NCBI RefSeq assembly: GCF_015689335.1
Contig: NZ_CP065053.1
Coordinates: forward strand, 806,001-870,000
Source of the DNA: Massilia antarctica
GTDB taxonomy: Bacteria; Pseudomonadota; Gammaproteobacteria; Burkholderiales; Burkholderiaceae_D
Direction of reading: 5' to 3'
DNA: 64,000 bases
Positions 1 through 8,401 of the stretch are shown here, piece after piece. The notes under the pieces were generated by a model. That model searched no databases, was not told the origin of the DNA, and saw only the letters and a program-made list of their open reading frames with translations. Positions within the stretch are counted from its first letter, which is position 1; every line of letters starts with the position of its first letter. Made by a program: the position numbers and the translations under genes.

Positions 1-123
1 GTGCTGGCATTGGCGCGCATTCCGTGGCTGACCTGGGCCAAGTGGATGGTACCGCTGCAGCTGGCGTATTTTGTGATGGCGCTGCTGTTGCTGATTCCGC
101 CGTGTTTGATGAACTGGAGCTGA
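1..123 (+). CDS. C-terminal fragment of an integral membrane protein
   Basis: Frame 1 is open from the window edge to a TGA at 121-123 and encodes the last 40 residues of a protein. The piece contains one long hydrophobic helix (LQLAYFVMALLLLIPP) and ends NWS. It looks like the last transmembrane segment of a transporter or similar polytopic protein, but the family cannot be told from so short a tail. The rest of the gene lies outside the window. Confidence 0.55.
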   Translation: MLALARIPWLTWAKWMVPLQLAYFVMALLLLIPPCLMNWS

Positions 124-183
124 CCGTAGCGCCGTAAAACGTCGGTGGCTGACGCCATTAAGCCGCTAAACTCAAAACCGTCG

Positions 184-285
184 TTCCCGCGCAGGCGGGA
201 ACCCAATTTCGTTGAGCCGGTGACTACGCTACAAACTTGGGTTCCCGCCTGCGCGGGAAGTCGTTTCTGCCAATGGCAGGAACGA
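184..285. repeat. Composite intergenic palindromic repeat
   Basis: Two perfect 23-base inverted arms (184-206 and 237-259), each containing the GC-rich core CCCGCGCAGGCGGG or its complement, flank a 30-base spacer. They are followed by a second palindrome at 261-285 (TCGTT...CTGCC AAT GGCAG...AACGA). The same modules recur at 9820-10215 and 28690-28845, and a shorter relative lies at 24695-24720, always between genes. It behaves like a REP/BIME-type dispersed element. It sits between the convergent ends of the membrane protein and the acetyltransferase, so it may also act as a bidirectional terminator. Confidence 0.75.
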
Positions 286-346
286 CGGTTTTGAGCGTAA
301 CGTTCTGCTAGAACGACGGTTTTAAGGGTGACGACTCACCAGACAC

Positions 347-383
<37 letters not shown>

Positions 384-409
384 GCCGCAGTGCCGTCAAT
401 CGAGCATAT

Positions 410-835
410 CTAACTGACGTAGATATTCGGGAAATACCGCTCCATCAGCGATTCCGGCCGCTGCGGTGACGTAAATCCAAACTGCGCATACAGCGCATGC
501 GCGTCGCCCGTGGCCAGCATCAGCCTGCGCAAGCCCTTCAAACTCGGATGCGCCAGCACGGCTTTCATCAACTCCTTGCTGTAACCGCGCCCGCGGTACT
601 CCGGGATCACAAACACATCCACCAAGTTACCAAAAGTCGCAAAATCGGTGACCACCCGCGCAAACGCCACCTGGCGTCCGTCCACGTACCCCCCGAAACA
701 CAGGGAGTTCTCGATCGCGCGCTCCACCACCGGTCGCGAAATGCCGATGGCCCATGTCGACTGCTCGCTGAGGAAGCGATAAATTAACGGGACATCGAGC
801 TGCGAGCGGTCGGTACTGATCTGTAAATTGGACAT
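410..835 (-). CDS. GNAT family N-acetyltransferase
   Basis: 141 residues starting MSNLQIS. The open frame extends further upstream, but the ATG at 835 is the first with an AAGGGA ribosome site at suitable distance (about ten bases). The C-terminal half holds the acetyl-CoA binding region VFVIPEYRGRGYSKELM, matching the GNAT motif A pattern (R/Q-x-x-G-x-G/A), followed by a LMLATGDAHALYAQFGF segment typical of motif B. It is probably a small cytosolic acetyltransferase of unknown acceptor, close in type to the YhbS/ElaA-like group. It is divergent from argH, with the argH promoter in between. Confidence 0.85.
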   Translation of the reverse strand: MSNLQISTDRSQLDVPLIYRFLSEQSTWAIGISRPVVERAIENSLCFGGYVDGRQVAFARVVTDFATFGNLVDVFVIPEYRGRGYSKELMKAVLAHPSLKGLRRLMLATGDAHALYAQFGFTSPQRPESLMERYFPNIYVS

Positions 836-936
836 GGCTGGGCGCATCCCTTTAAAAGAAACAATTCTACCTTCGTTCGCCGCGAGCGCAAGGGCCGCGC
901 GCGAATTCGGAACACCTGCGCAACCCCCAACACGAA

Positions 937-967
937 TTGCCCGCAGCCTGCTTTCCTTGTTTATAAT
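937..967 (+). promoter_or_regulatory. Candidate sigma-70 promoter of argH
   Basis: A perfect -10 hexamer TATAAT at 962-967 is preceded by TTGCCC at 937-942, with a rather long spacer of 19 bases. The argH ATG lies 25 bases downstream at 993, with AAAGGA as ribosome site. The -10 is convincing; the -35 is approximate. Confidence 0.6.
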
Positions 968-992
968 CAGGTAACGCAAAGGAACTCTTCAC

Positions 993-2390
993 ATGACCGC
1001 ACAACTTTCAAAGAAGGGCGAAGCCTGGTCGGCGCGCTTTTCCGAACCTGTCTCCGACCTCGTCAAACGCTATACCGCTTCCGTCTTTTTCGATAAACGC
1101 CTGGCCCTGTTCGACATCGCCGGCTCGCTCGCGCACGCCGAGATGCTGGCCGCCCAACAGATCATCAGCGCCGGCGACCGCGCAGAGATCGAGCGCGGCA
1201 TGGCCCAGATCAAGGGCGAGATCGAAGCGGGCAGCTTCGAGTGGCTGCTCGACCTGGAAGACGTCCACCTGAATATCGAAAAGCGCCTGACCGAACTGGT
1301 TGGCGACGCCGGCAAGCGCCTGCACACCGGACGCTCGCGCAACGACCAGGTGGCCACCGACATCCGCCTGTACGTACGCGCCGCCATCGACGACATCGTG
1401 GTGCTGCTCAACGGCCTGCGCCTTGCCCTGACCGACCTCGCCGAGCAACATGCCGACACCATCATGCCGGGCTTCACCCACATGCAGGTGGCCCAGCCGA
1501 TCACCTTCGGCCACCACATGCTGGCCTATGTCGAAATGTTCGGGCGCGACGTCGAACGCATGCAGGACGCCCGCAAGCGCGTCAACCGCCTGCCGCTGGG
1601 CGCCGCCGCGCTGGCCGGCACCACCTTCCCGATCGACCGCGAACGGGTGGCGCGCACGCTCGGCTTCGACGACGTCTGCCACAACTCGCTCGACGCCGTC
1701 TCGGACCGCGATTTCGCGATCGAGTTCTGCGCCGCCGGCGCCCTGGTCATGACGCACATCTCGCGCATGTCCGAAGAACTGGTGATCTGGATGAGTCCAC
1801 GGGTCGGCTTCATCGACATCGCCGACCGCTTCTGCACCGGTTCGTCGATCATGCCGCAAAAGAAAAACCCGGACGTGCCGGAACTGGCACGCGGTAAAAC
1901 CGGCCGTGTCTACGGCCACCTGACCGGCCTCCTGACTCTGATGAAAGGCCAGCCGCTGGCCTACAACAAGGATAACCAGGAAGACAAGGAGCCGCTGTTC
2001 GACACCGTCGACACCCTGGTCGACACCCTGCGCATTTTCGCCGACATGGCCGGCGGGATCACGGTCAAGCCGGACGCCATGCGCGCCGCCGCCCTGCAGG
2101 GCTACGCCACCGCCACCGACCTGGCCGATTACCTGGTCAAGAAAGGCTTGCCGTTCCGCGATGCCCACGAAGCCGTGGCGCGTGCCGTGCGTGCCTGCGA
2201 CGACCTCAAATGCGACCTGTCCGAGATGTCGCTCGATCAGCTGCGCGAATTTTCGGAGCTGATCGGCGACGATGTGTTCGCCGTGCTGACCCTGGAAGGC
2301 TCGGTGGCGGCGCGCGACCATGTGGGCGGCACCGCGCCGCGCCAGGTGCGCGCGGCGATTGCCCGCGTGCGCGCCCAGCTGGCCGGGTAG
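993..2390 (+). CDS. argH: Argininosuccinate lyase
   Basis: 465 residues, the usual length for ArgH. It cleaves argininosuccinate to arginine and fumarate, the last step of arginine synthesis, as a cytosolic homotetramer. The fumarase/aspartase superfamily signature [12 protein letters not shown] is present, with the catalytic serine loop, as are the N-terminal [13 protein letters not shown] substrate motif and the TFGHHMLAY histidine region. The start has a good ribosome site (AAAGGA) and its own promoter. Chromosomal argH is commonly a lone gene in betaproteobacteria, as here. Confidence 0.98.
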   Translation: MTAQLSKKGEAWSARFSEPVSDLVKRYTASVFFDKRLALFDIAGSLAHAEMLAAQQIISAGDRAEIERGMAQIKGEIEAGSFEWLLDLEDVHLNIEKRLTELVGDAGKRLHTGRSRNDQVATDIRLYVRAAIDDIVVLLNGLRLALTDLAEQHADTIMPGFTHMQVAQPITFGHHMLAYVEMFGRDVERMQDARKRVNRLPLGAAALAGTTFPIDRERVARTLGFDDVCHNSLDAVSDRDFAIEFCAAGALVMTHISRMSEELVIWMSPRVGFIDIADRFCTGSSIMPQKKNPDVPELARGKTGRVYGHLTGLLTLMKGQPLAYNKDNQEDKEPLFDTVDTLVDTLRIFADMAGGITVKPDAMRAAALQGYATATDLADYLVKKGLPFRDAHEAVARAVRACDDLKCDLSEMSLDQLREFSELIGDDVFAVLTLEGSVAARDHVGGTAPRQVRAAIARVRAQLAG

Positions 2391-2496
2391 GCGCAACACC
2401 ACCAGTGACCTGTTTTTAGCCGACCGGCGCACCAGACGCCGGCGACCGTGCTCGTTTTTGAACATTTTGTTTGAAACTACTGGAGATACCAGCACC

Positions 2497-3087
2497 ATGC
2501 TCACGTCACTTTTCATCCCGCTGTCGCGCGCGATCGACACTCTCAATGAGAAGATCGCCAGCGCCGTCAGCTGGGCCTTGCTGGCCGCGGTCATCATCTG
2601 CGCCGGCAATGCCCTGATCCGCTATACCTTCCATACCAGTTCCAATGGCTGGCTCGAAATCCAGTGGTACCTGTACGGGGCCATGTTCATGCTCGCTTCC
2701 GCCTACACCCTCAGGCGCGACGAGCATGTGCGCATCGATGTCATCGTCGGGCGCTTCTCGAAGCGCACCCAGGTCTGGATCGACCTGTTCGGCTTTCTCC
2801 TGTTCCTGCTGCCGGTGTGCTTGCTGATCCTCTGGTACGGCATTCCCTTCGCGCGCATTTCGATTCAAAGCGGCGAAATGTCGAGCAATGCCGGTGGCCT
2901 GATCGTGTGGCCCGCCAAACTGCTGGTGCCGCTGGCCTTTGCGCTGCTCGTCCTTCAGGGCGTCTCCGAAATCATCAAGCGCATCGCTTTCCTGGCCGGA
3001 CGCATCGACGCCAGTTCGTTCAACAAGCAGGTCACCACGCCGCAGGACGAGATCGACGCGATCAAAGCCGCCAACAAGATCAGTTAA
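2497..3087 (+). CDS. TRAP transporter small permease subunit (DctQ family)
   Basis: 196 residues with four hydrophobic segments (about 25-45, 60-80, 105-125 and 145-170), the normal DctQ layout. The conserved segment between TM2 and TM3, with the RRDEHVRIDV motif typical of DctQ proteins, is present. The ATG at 2497 follows TGGAGA; the longer upstream frame overlaps argH and is not protein-like. It is followed 37 bases later by the large subunit. The pair forms the sodium-driven membrane part of a tripartite transporter. No periplasmic binding protein is adjacent. Confidence 0.92.
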   Translation: MLTSLFIPLSRAIDTLNEKIASAVSWALLAAVIICAGNALIRYTFHTSSNGWLEIQWYLYGAMFMLASAYTLRRDEHVRIDVIVGRFSKRTQVWIDLFGFLLFLLPVCLLILWYGIPFARISIQSGEMSSNAGGLIVWPAKLLVPLAFALLVLQGVSEIIKRIAFLAGRIDASSFNKQVTTPQDEIDAIKAANKIS

Positions 3088-3124
3088 GAGCAGTCACGCA
3101 AACAGCCACTTCGGTCAGGGACAC

Positions 3125-4813
3125 ATGGAACAATTCATCATCGCCAATCTGGCGCCCATCATGTTCGGGGCGCTGGTCATCTTCTTGCTATCCGGGTTTC
3201 CGGTCGCATTCTCGCTGGCCGCCAACGGCCTGTTTTTCGGCCTGGTCGGCATTGAACTGGGGCTGCTCAAACCCGAACTGCTGCAGGCGCTGCCCAACCG
3301 GATCTTCGGCATCATGGGCAGCGAAAATCTGCTGGCGATTCCCTTCTTTACCTTCATGGGCCTGATCCTGGAAAGGTCGGGGATGGCGGAGGACCTGCTC
3401 GACACCATCGGCCAGCTATTCGGCCCGATACGCGGCGGAGTCGCGTATGCGGTCATTTTCGTCGGCGCGCTGCTGGCCGCGACCACCGGCGTGGTGGCCG
3501 CCTCGGTGATCTCGATGGGACTCATTTCGCTGCCGGTGATGCTGCGCTACGGGTACGACAAGCGCCTCGCCTCCGGCGTGATCGCCGCCTCCGGCACCCT
3601 GGCCCAGATCATCCCGCCCTCGCTGGTGCTGATCGTGATGGCCGACCAGCTGGGCCAATCGGTGGGCGACATGTACAAGGCCGCTTTCATCCCGGGCCTG
3701 ATGCTCACCGCGATGTATGCCGGCTATGTGCTGGCCCTGTCGATCTTCAAGCCCACGCACGTGCCGGCGCTGCCGCTCGAAGCGCGCAACCTGGGCGAGC
3801 CGAACGGCGACAGCGGCGCGCGCTCGCTGTTTACCATGGTCGGCGTCACGCTGGCGATCGGGTTCGCGGTTGCCTCCGTCCTGCGCGCGACCCACCCGGA
3901 GCTGGCCAAGGACGAAGCGGGGATCTACTCCACCGCCGTGACCGTGCTGCTCGGGTTTGCGTTCGCACTGGCCAACCGCCGCATGAAACTCGGCCTGCTC
4001 TCGCGCATGGCCGACCGCGTGATATTCGTCATGGTGCCGCCGCTGGCGCTGATCTTCCTGGTGCTGGGGACGATTTTCGTCGGCATCGCCACGCCGACCG
4101 AAGGCGGCGGCATGGGCGCGATGGGCGCCATCTTGCTGGCCATGCTGAACGGCCGCCTGTCATGGAGCCTGCTCAAGCAAGCCATGAATTCGACCACGCG
4201 CCTGGCCTGCTTCGTCATGTTCATCCTGATCGGTTCGACCGTGTTTGCGCTGGTGTTCCGCGGCGTGAACGGCGACCTGTGGGTCGAGCACCTGCTGACC
4301 AGCCTTCCGGGCGGCGTGAATGGCTTTCTGCTGGTCGTCAACATCATGTTCTTCATACTCGCCTTCTTCCTCGACTTCTTCGAACTGGCCTTCATCCTGG
4401 TGCCGCTGGTCGGACCGGTGGCGAACAAGATGGGCGTCGACCTGGTCTGGTTCGGCGTGCTGCTGGGCGTGAACATGCAGACGTCCTTCATGCATCCGCC
4501 GTTCGGCTTTGCGCTGTTCTATCTGCGCTCAGTTGCGCCGAAAGAAGTCAAGACGTCCGACATTTACTGGGGGGCCATTCCGTTCGTGGTGATCCAAGTG
4601 GTCATGGTGGCCCTGATCATCACCTTCCCGCACCTGGTCTCGGTCGAAGCGAAGGTCGACATGAAAGAAAACCTCGAACTGAAAATCGACCCACCCGCCG
4701 GCGAAGCGGAACCGCTGAAGCTCCCCGCCGCCGGCGCCGACAAAAAGGATGAAGACAGCACACCGGAGCTGAACTTCTCGACCGACACTGAAACGGAGAC
4801 GAAAAAGAAATGA
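3125..4813 (+). CDS. TRAP transporter large permease subunit (DctM family, long form)
   Basis: 562 residues, well above the roughly 430 of typical DctM. It carries the conserved signatures SENLLAIPFFTFMG near the N-terminus and PTEGGGMGAMGA in the second half. The excess length comes from a central insert with extra hydrophobic segments (about residues 235-300) and a charged cytoplasmic tail of about 60 residues ending TETETKKK. The long form is typical of the mannitol/chloroaromatic or 2-oxo-acid (TakP-type) TRAP group. The stop overlaps the ATG of the M24 peptidase (ATGA). Two TakP-like binding proteins encoded elsewhere in this window (23234 and 29583) are candidate partners. Confidence 0.92.
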   Translation: MEQFIIANLAPIMFGALVIFLLSGFPVAFSLAANGLFFGLVGIELGLLKPELLQALPNRIFGIMGSENLLAIPFFTFMGLILERSGMAEDLLDTIGQLFGPIRGGVAYAVIFVGALLAATTGVVAASVISMGLISLPVMLRYGYDKRLASGVIAASGTLAQIIPPSLVLIVMADQLGQSVGDMYKAAFIPGLMLTAMYAGYVLALSIFKPTHVPALPLEARNLGEPNGDSGARSLFTMVGVTLAIGFAVASVLRATHPELAKDEAGIYSTAVTVLLGFAFALANRRMKLGLLSRMADRVIFVMVPPLALIFLVLGTIFVGIATPTEGGGMGAMGAILLAMLNGRLSWSLLKQAMNSTTRLACFVMFILIGSTVFALVFRGVNGDLWVEHLLTSLPGGVNGFLLVVNIMFFILAFFLDFFELAFILVPLVGPVANKMGVDLVWFGVLLGVNMQTSFMHPPFGFALFYLRSVAPKEVKTSDIYWGAIPFVVIQVVMVALIITFPHLVSVEAKVDMKENLELKIDPPAGEAEPLKLPAAGADKKDEDSTPELNFSTDTETETKKK

Positions 4814-6042
4814 GCGTGATGAATATTGGCGGCAAAAGCATGGACGAGGCGCTGGCCGCCTTGTCCGACATGACCGGCGGAATGACCCCGATCGGCAAGG
4901 AAGAACACGAGCAGCGCATCGCCAGGGCCCAGGCCTTCATGCGCGAGCAGGGCATCGGCGCGGTGTTCCTGAACGCGGGCACCAACATGCGCTACTTCAC
5001 GGGCACCAAGTGGTATGCCAGCGAACGCATGGTGGGGGCCATCCTGCCGGCCACAGGCAGCCTTGAGTACATTGCGCCGGTGTTCGAGGAAGGCTCGCTG
5101 ACCGACTTCATGCTGGTCAAGGGCAAGGTCAATTGCTGGGAGGAGCACGAGAGCCCCTACCAGCTGTTCATCGACGTGTTGAAACGCATGGGCATCGCGC
5201 CCGATGCGGCCGCGCCGCCGCGCATCGGCATTTGCGAGAGCGCCGCTTTCTTCATCGCCGACGGCATTGCCCCGCTGGCGGCGGGCTACGCGCTGGAAAA
5301 CGCCAAAACGGTCACGGCGTTCTGCCGCGCGCGCAAGTCGTCGGCCGAAATCGCCCTGATGCAGCGCGTGAAGGACATGACCTTGGAAGTGCACAAGGCC
5401 GCCGCCAGCATCCTGCATGAGGGGATCACCACGGTGGAGGTGAGCGACTTTATCGCGCGCGCGCACCGCAAGGTGGGTGCGCCGGGTTCGTATTTTTGCA
5501 TCGTGCTGTTCGGCGAGGCGACCGCCTATCCGCACGGCGTCAGTTATGCGCAGACCCTGGCACCGGGCGACGTGGTGCTGATCGATACCGGCTGCCAGGT
5601 GCACGGCTATATCTCGGACATCACGCGCACTTACGTGTTCGGCGAGATCAGCGAGCGCCAGCGCTTTGTGTGGAATGCGGAGAAGGCGGCGCAGCTGGCC
5701 GCGTTCGAGGCCGCGCAACTGGGCGTGCCGTGCCGCGCGGTCGATGCGGCGGCGCGTGCCTCGCTCGAATCGAATGGCTTCGGTCCCGGCTACAAGCTGC
5801 CCGGCCTGCCGCACCGCACCGGCCACGGCATCGGCATGGATATCCACGAGTGGCCTTACCTTGTCGGCGGCGACAATACGCCGCTCGACGTCGGGATGTG
5901 CTTCTCGAACGAGCCGATGATCTGCATTCCGGGCGAATTCGGCGTGCGCCACGAAGACCATTTTTATATGACGGAGACGGGACCGAAGTGGTTCACGGAA
6001 CCGGCGCACACGATCGACGATCCGTTCGGCATGGCCCGCTGA
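4810..6042 (+). CDS. M24 family metallopeptidase (Xaa-Pro aminopeptidase/creatinase fold)
   Basis: 410 residues: an N-terminal creatinase-type domain (about 25-170), then the pita-bread catalytic domain. The five metal ligands are visible in order: Asp in LIDTGCQVHGY, Asp in SDITRTY, His in GHGIGMDIHEW, Glu in FSNEPMICIPG and Glu in VRHEDHFYM. The family hydrolyses Xaa-Pro bonds or related amide/C-N bonds. Coupling by ATGA overlap to the TRAP permease suggests that it processes the imported compound or a peptide, although the substrate cannot be read from sequence. Confidence 0.9.
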   Translation: MSVMNIGGKSMDEALAALSDMTGGMTPIGKEEHEQRIARAQAFMREQGIGAVFLNAGTNMRYFTGTKWYASERMVGAILPATGSLEYIAPVFEEGSLTDFMLVKGKVNCWEEHESPYQLFIDVLKRMGIAPDAAAPPRIGICESAAFFIADGIAPLAAGYALENAKTVTAFCRARKSSAEIALMQRVKDMTLEVHKAAASILHEGITTVEVSDFIARAHRKVGAPGSYFCIVLFGEATAYPHGVSYAQTLAPGDVVLIDTGCQVHGYISDITRTYVFGEISERQRFVWNAEKAAQLAAFEAAQLGVPCRAVDAAARASLESNGFGPGYKLPGLPHRTGHGIGMDIHEWPYLVGGDNTPLDVGMCFSNEPMICIPGEFGVRHEDHFYMTETGPKWFTEPAHTIDDPFGMAR

Positions 6043-6212
6043 AGCCGCCTGTGCGCACGCGCCGGACGCCACGATGGCGGCCCGGCGCACAAATGCAATG
6101 ATGCATTTAAGATATTGTAATTTCCTTTGCCGCTTAGTCAGCTTTCCTCGCTGTCGACCCTCCCCGCATGAAACAGTGTTGCAAAGAAGTAGAAAAACAC
6201 TGGGTTGTTACA

Positions 6213-6242
6213 AAATAAACAAATTTTCGCGTTTATTTGTTT
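6213..6242. promoter_or_regulatory. AT-rich overlapping inverted repeats upstream of the DUF1800 gene
   Basis: Two overlapping 8-base inverted repeats share one region: AAATAAAC (6213-6220) with GTTTATTT (6231-6238), and AAACAAAT (6217-6224) with ATTTGTTT (6235-6242), each with a 10-base spacer. The AT-rich block stands out against GC-rich flanks and lies 50 bases before the start at 6293. It looks like an operator or promoter-proximal protein site; no regulator can be named. Confidence 0.4.
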
Positions 6243-6292
6243 CCGCTAATCATCTACTATCTCTGGTTGTGGACACACCCCGGGATAATTTC

Positions 6293-8392
6293 ATGCAAGA
6301 GCAACAAGTACTCGACACAGACGTCGCTGATGTCGATCTGGACGACAAGACCTCAACCATCCGGCTTGATGTTGCTGGAAATGAAGAAACAGGCGGCGTG
6401 TCGCTGGTCACGGCGGCCACCGCGCTGTTGTCGACCACCGTGTTGGCAGCCTGCGGCGGCGGCAGTAGCGGTGGTGGCAGCGTCAGCTCATCCATGCCCT
6501 CTGTGGCGGCGCCGCCTGTGATTTTGCCCACGCCGACCATGCCGGCCCCGGTAGTGCCAACGCCGACTGTTCCGACACCGGCGGTTCCAACACCGACGGT
6601 TCCAACACCGACTGTTCCGACACCGACGGGGCCGACACCGACTGTTCCAACGCCGACTGTTCCGACGCCAACCGTTCCGACCCCAACGCCGACGGTTCCG
6701 ACGCCGACGGTTCCGACGCCGACGCCGACCGCACCAGGCCCGGCCGCTCCGACGCCGACGCCAACGCCAACGCCAACGCCAAATCTAACGCCTACCCCGA
6801 CGCCGACACCCACCCCGACGCCAACGCCAAACCCGACACCAACCCCGACGCCCACGCCGGTGGAAAAAATCGGCGTCGCCGAAGCATCACGCTTCCTGGC
6901 GCAGGCATCGATGGGCGCCACGCGCGAGCAGATCGCCCGGGTGCAGCAACTGGGCTACGCCGGCTGGATCAACGAGCAGATGGCCATGCCGAGCTCCCAG
7001 TCGCGCTGGGATTACCTGGTATCCAAGAAACTGAACGGTGTCGAATCCAAGAACTCCGAAGCCGGCCACGATGCCGCTTTCTGGAAGAAAATGCTGTCCT
7101 CGCCGGACACCTTGCGCCAGCGCGTCACCCTGGCGCTGTCCGAGATCCTGGTCGCGTCCCTGAGCGGCTTTAATGCAAGCTGGAGTAATTTTTCCAGCGC
7201 CGCGCACATGGACTTGCTGGAAACCCACGCCTTCGGCAACTACCGCTCCTTGCTCCAGCAAGTATCGCTGAGCGCACCGATGGGCGAGTATCTGACCTAT
7301 CGCGGCAACGTCAAGGTCAACCCGACCACCGGCGCCCTGCCCGACGAAAACTACGCGCGCGAAGTCATGCAGTTGTTCACCATCGGCCTGGTGCAGCTGA
7401 ACAACGACGGTACGCCCAAGCTCAGCGGCGGCTTGCAGCAGGAAACCTATACCCTGGACGACATTACCGGCCTGGCGCGCGTGTTCACGGGCTGGAACTA
7501 CGACATGACCGGCACCGACAACAATACGCCGGACTACAAACGCCGCCCGATGATCCTGACGGCCAGCCGCCATGACACGAGCGCCAAGAACTTCCTGGGT
7601 AGCAGTATCCCCGCCGGCACCGACGGCCTGACCAGCCTGACCCGCGCGCTCGACATCATCTTCGCCCACCCGAACGTGGGCCCGTTCATCGGCCGCCAGT
7701 TGATCCAGCGCCTGGTGTGCAGCAATCCGTCGCCCGCCTATGTGGCCAGGGTCAGCGCCGTGTTCAACAGCGATAATAACGGCGTCAAGGGCAACCTGGC
7801 CAAGGTCGTGTCCGCCATCCTGCTCGATACCGAGGCACGCAGCGCCAGCCGCCTGAGCGACTCCACCTTCGGCAAGCTGCGCGAACCGGTGCTGCGCTTT
7901 ACGGCATGGGCGCGCGCGTTCAAGGCCAATTCGCCGACGGATGCCTGGGCGGTCGGCAACACGTCCGACCCCGGCACCCGCCTGGGACAAAGTCCCGGCC
8001 GCTCGGCCACGGTGTTCAATTTCTTCCGTCCGGGCTATGTACCGCCCAACAGCGCCATTGCCAACGCGCGCATGGTCGCGCCGGAATTTCAGATCACCAA
8101 TGAATCGACCGTGGTCGGCTATGTCAACTACATGCAGACCGTGGTCAGCAAAGGCGTAGGCGACGTCAAGGCCGACTACAGCGCCCTGCTGCCGATGGCC
8201 GACGTGGCCGAGACCCTCGTGAGCGAACTCAACCTCGTGCTGGTGGCCGGACAACTGGCGCCGGCAACGACCAACCTGATCAAGGGCGGGATCGATTCCA
8301 TGCCCAAGGGAACCGAGGCCGCCCGCCTGAACCGCATCTACGCCGCGCTGGTGCTGGTGCTGGCATCCCCCGAATTCATCGTCCAAAAATAA
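6293..8392 (+). CDS. DUF1800 family exported protein with Pro-Thr repeat linker
   Basis: 699 residues from the ATG at 6293. Residues 1-35 are acidic (DTDVADVDLDD), followed by a hydrophobic stretch and a lipobox-like LAAC-GGG at about 52-58, so the protein is probably surface-anchored, though the n-region lacks the usual basic charge. Residues of about 75-185 are a low-complexity PTPTVPTP linker. The remainder is a full DUF1800 domain (FLAQASMG, EIL, NENYAREVMQLFT-like DENYAREVMQLFTIGL, GWNYD). It is followed nine bases later by a DUF1501 gene, the usual partner; the pair is widespread in Proteobacteria and of unknown biochemical role. The longer open frame upstream lacks coding character. 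Confidence 0.85.
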   Translation: MQEQQVLDTDVADVDLDDKTSTIRLDVAGNEETGGVSLVTAATALLSTTVLAACGGGSSGGGSVSSSMPSVAAPPVILPTPTMPAPVVPTPTVPTPAVPTPTVPTPTVPTPTGPTPTVPTPTVPTPTVPTPTPTVPTPTVPTPTPTAPGPAAPTPTPTPTPTPNLTPTPTPTPTPTPTPNPTPTPTPTPVEKIGVAEASRFLAQASMGATREQIARVQQLGYAGWINEQMAMPSSQSRWDYLVSKKLNGVESKNSEAGHDAAFWKKMLSSPDTLRQRVTLALSEILVASLSGFNASWSNFSSAAHMDLLETHAFGNYRSLLQQVSLSAPMGEYLTYRGNVKVNPTTGALPDENYAREVMQLFTIGLVQLNNDGTPKLSGGLQQETYTLDDITGLARVFTGWNYDMTGTDNNTPDYKRRPMILTASRHDTSAKNFLGSSIPAGTDGLTSLTRALDIIFAHPNVGPFIGRQLIQRLVCSNPSPAYVARVSAVFNSDNNGVKGNLAKVVSAILLDTEARSASRLSDSTFGKLREPVLRFTAWARAFKANSPTDAWAVGNTSDPGTRLGQSPGRSATVFNFFRPGYVPPNSAIANARMVAPEFQITNESTVVGYVNYMQTVVSKGVGDVKADYSALLPMADVAETLVSELNLVLVAGQLAPATTNLIKGGIDSMPKGTEAARLNRIYAALVLVLASPEFIVQK
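6520..6862 (+). repeat. Degenerate tandem repeat encoding the PTP-rich linker
   Basis: Imperfect repetition of short units such as CCGACGCCGACGGTTCCG and ACGCCAACGCCAACGCC encodes alternating Pro-Thr and Pro-Thr-Val-Pro-Thr-Pro. It lies wholly within the DUF1800 gene. Such cell-surface spacers are often length-variable between strains. Units are a multiple of three, so expansion would keep the frame. Confidence 0.85.
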
Positions 8393-8401
8393 GGAGCAGC
8401 C

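Noticed and set aside
2424-2442. CCGGCG / CGCCGG inverted repeat after argH
   Set aside because: Only a 6-base stem, and the T-run lies 12 bases beyond it, so a rho-independent terminator is not supported.
1008-2609. 533-residue open frame opposite argH
   Set aside because: Shadow of a high-GC gene: composition is His/Gln/Gly/Arg-rich with no family motif, and argH on the other strand is certain. The same holds for the long antisense frames opposite paa genes, the chemoreceptor and the M24 gene.
6520-6862. CRISPR-like repetition
   Set aside because: Units are short, degenerate and contiguous without spacers, and they encode a Pro-Thr linker in frame.
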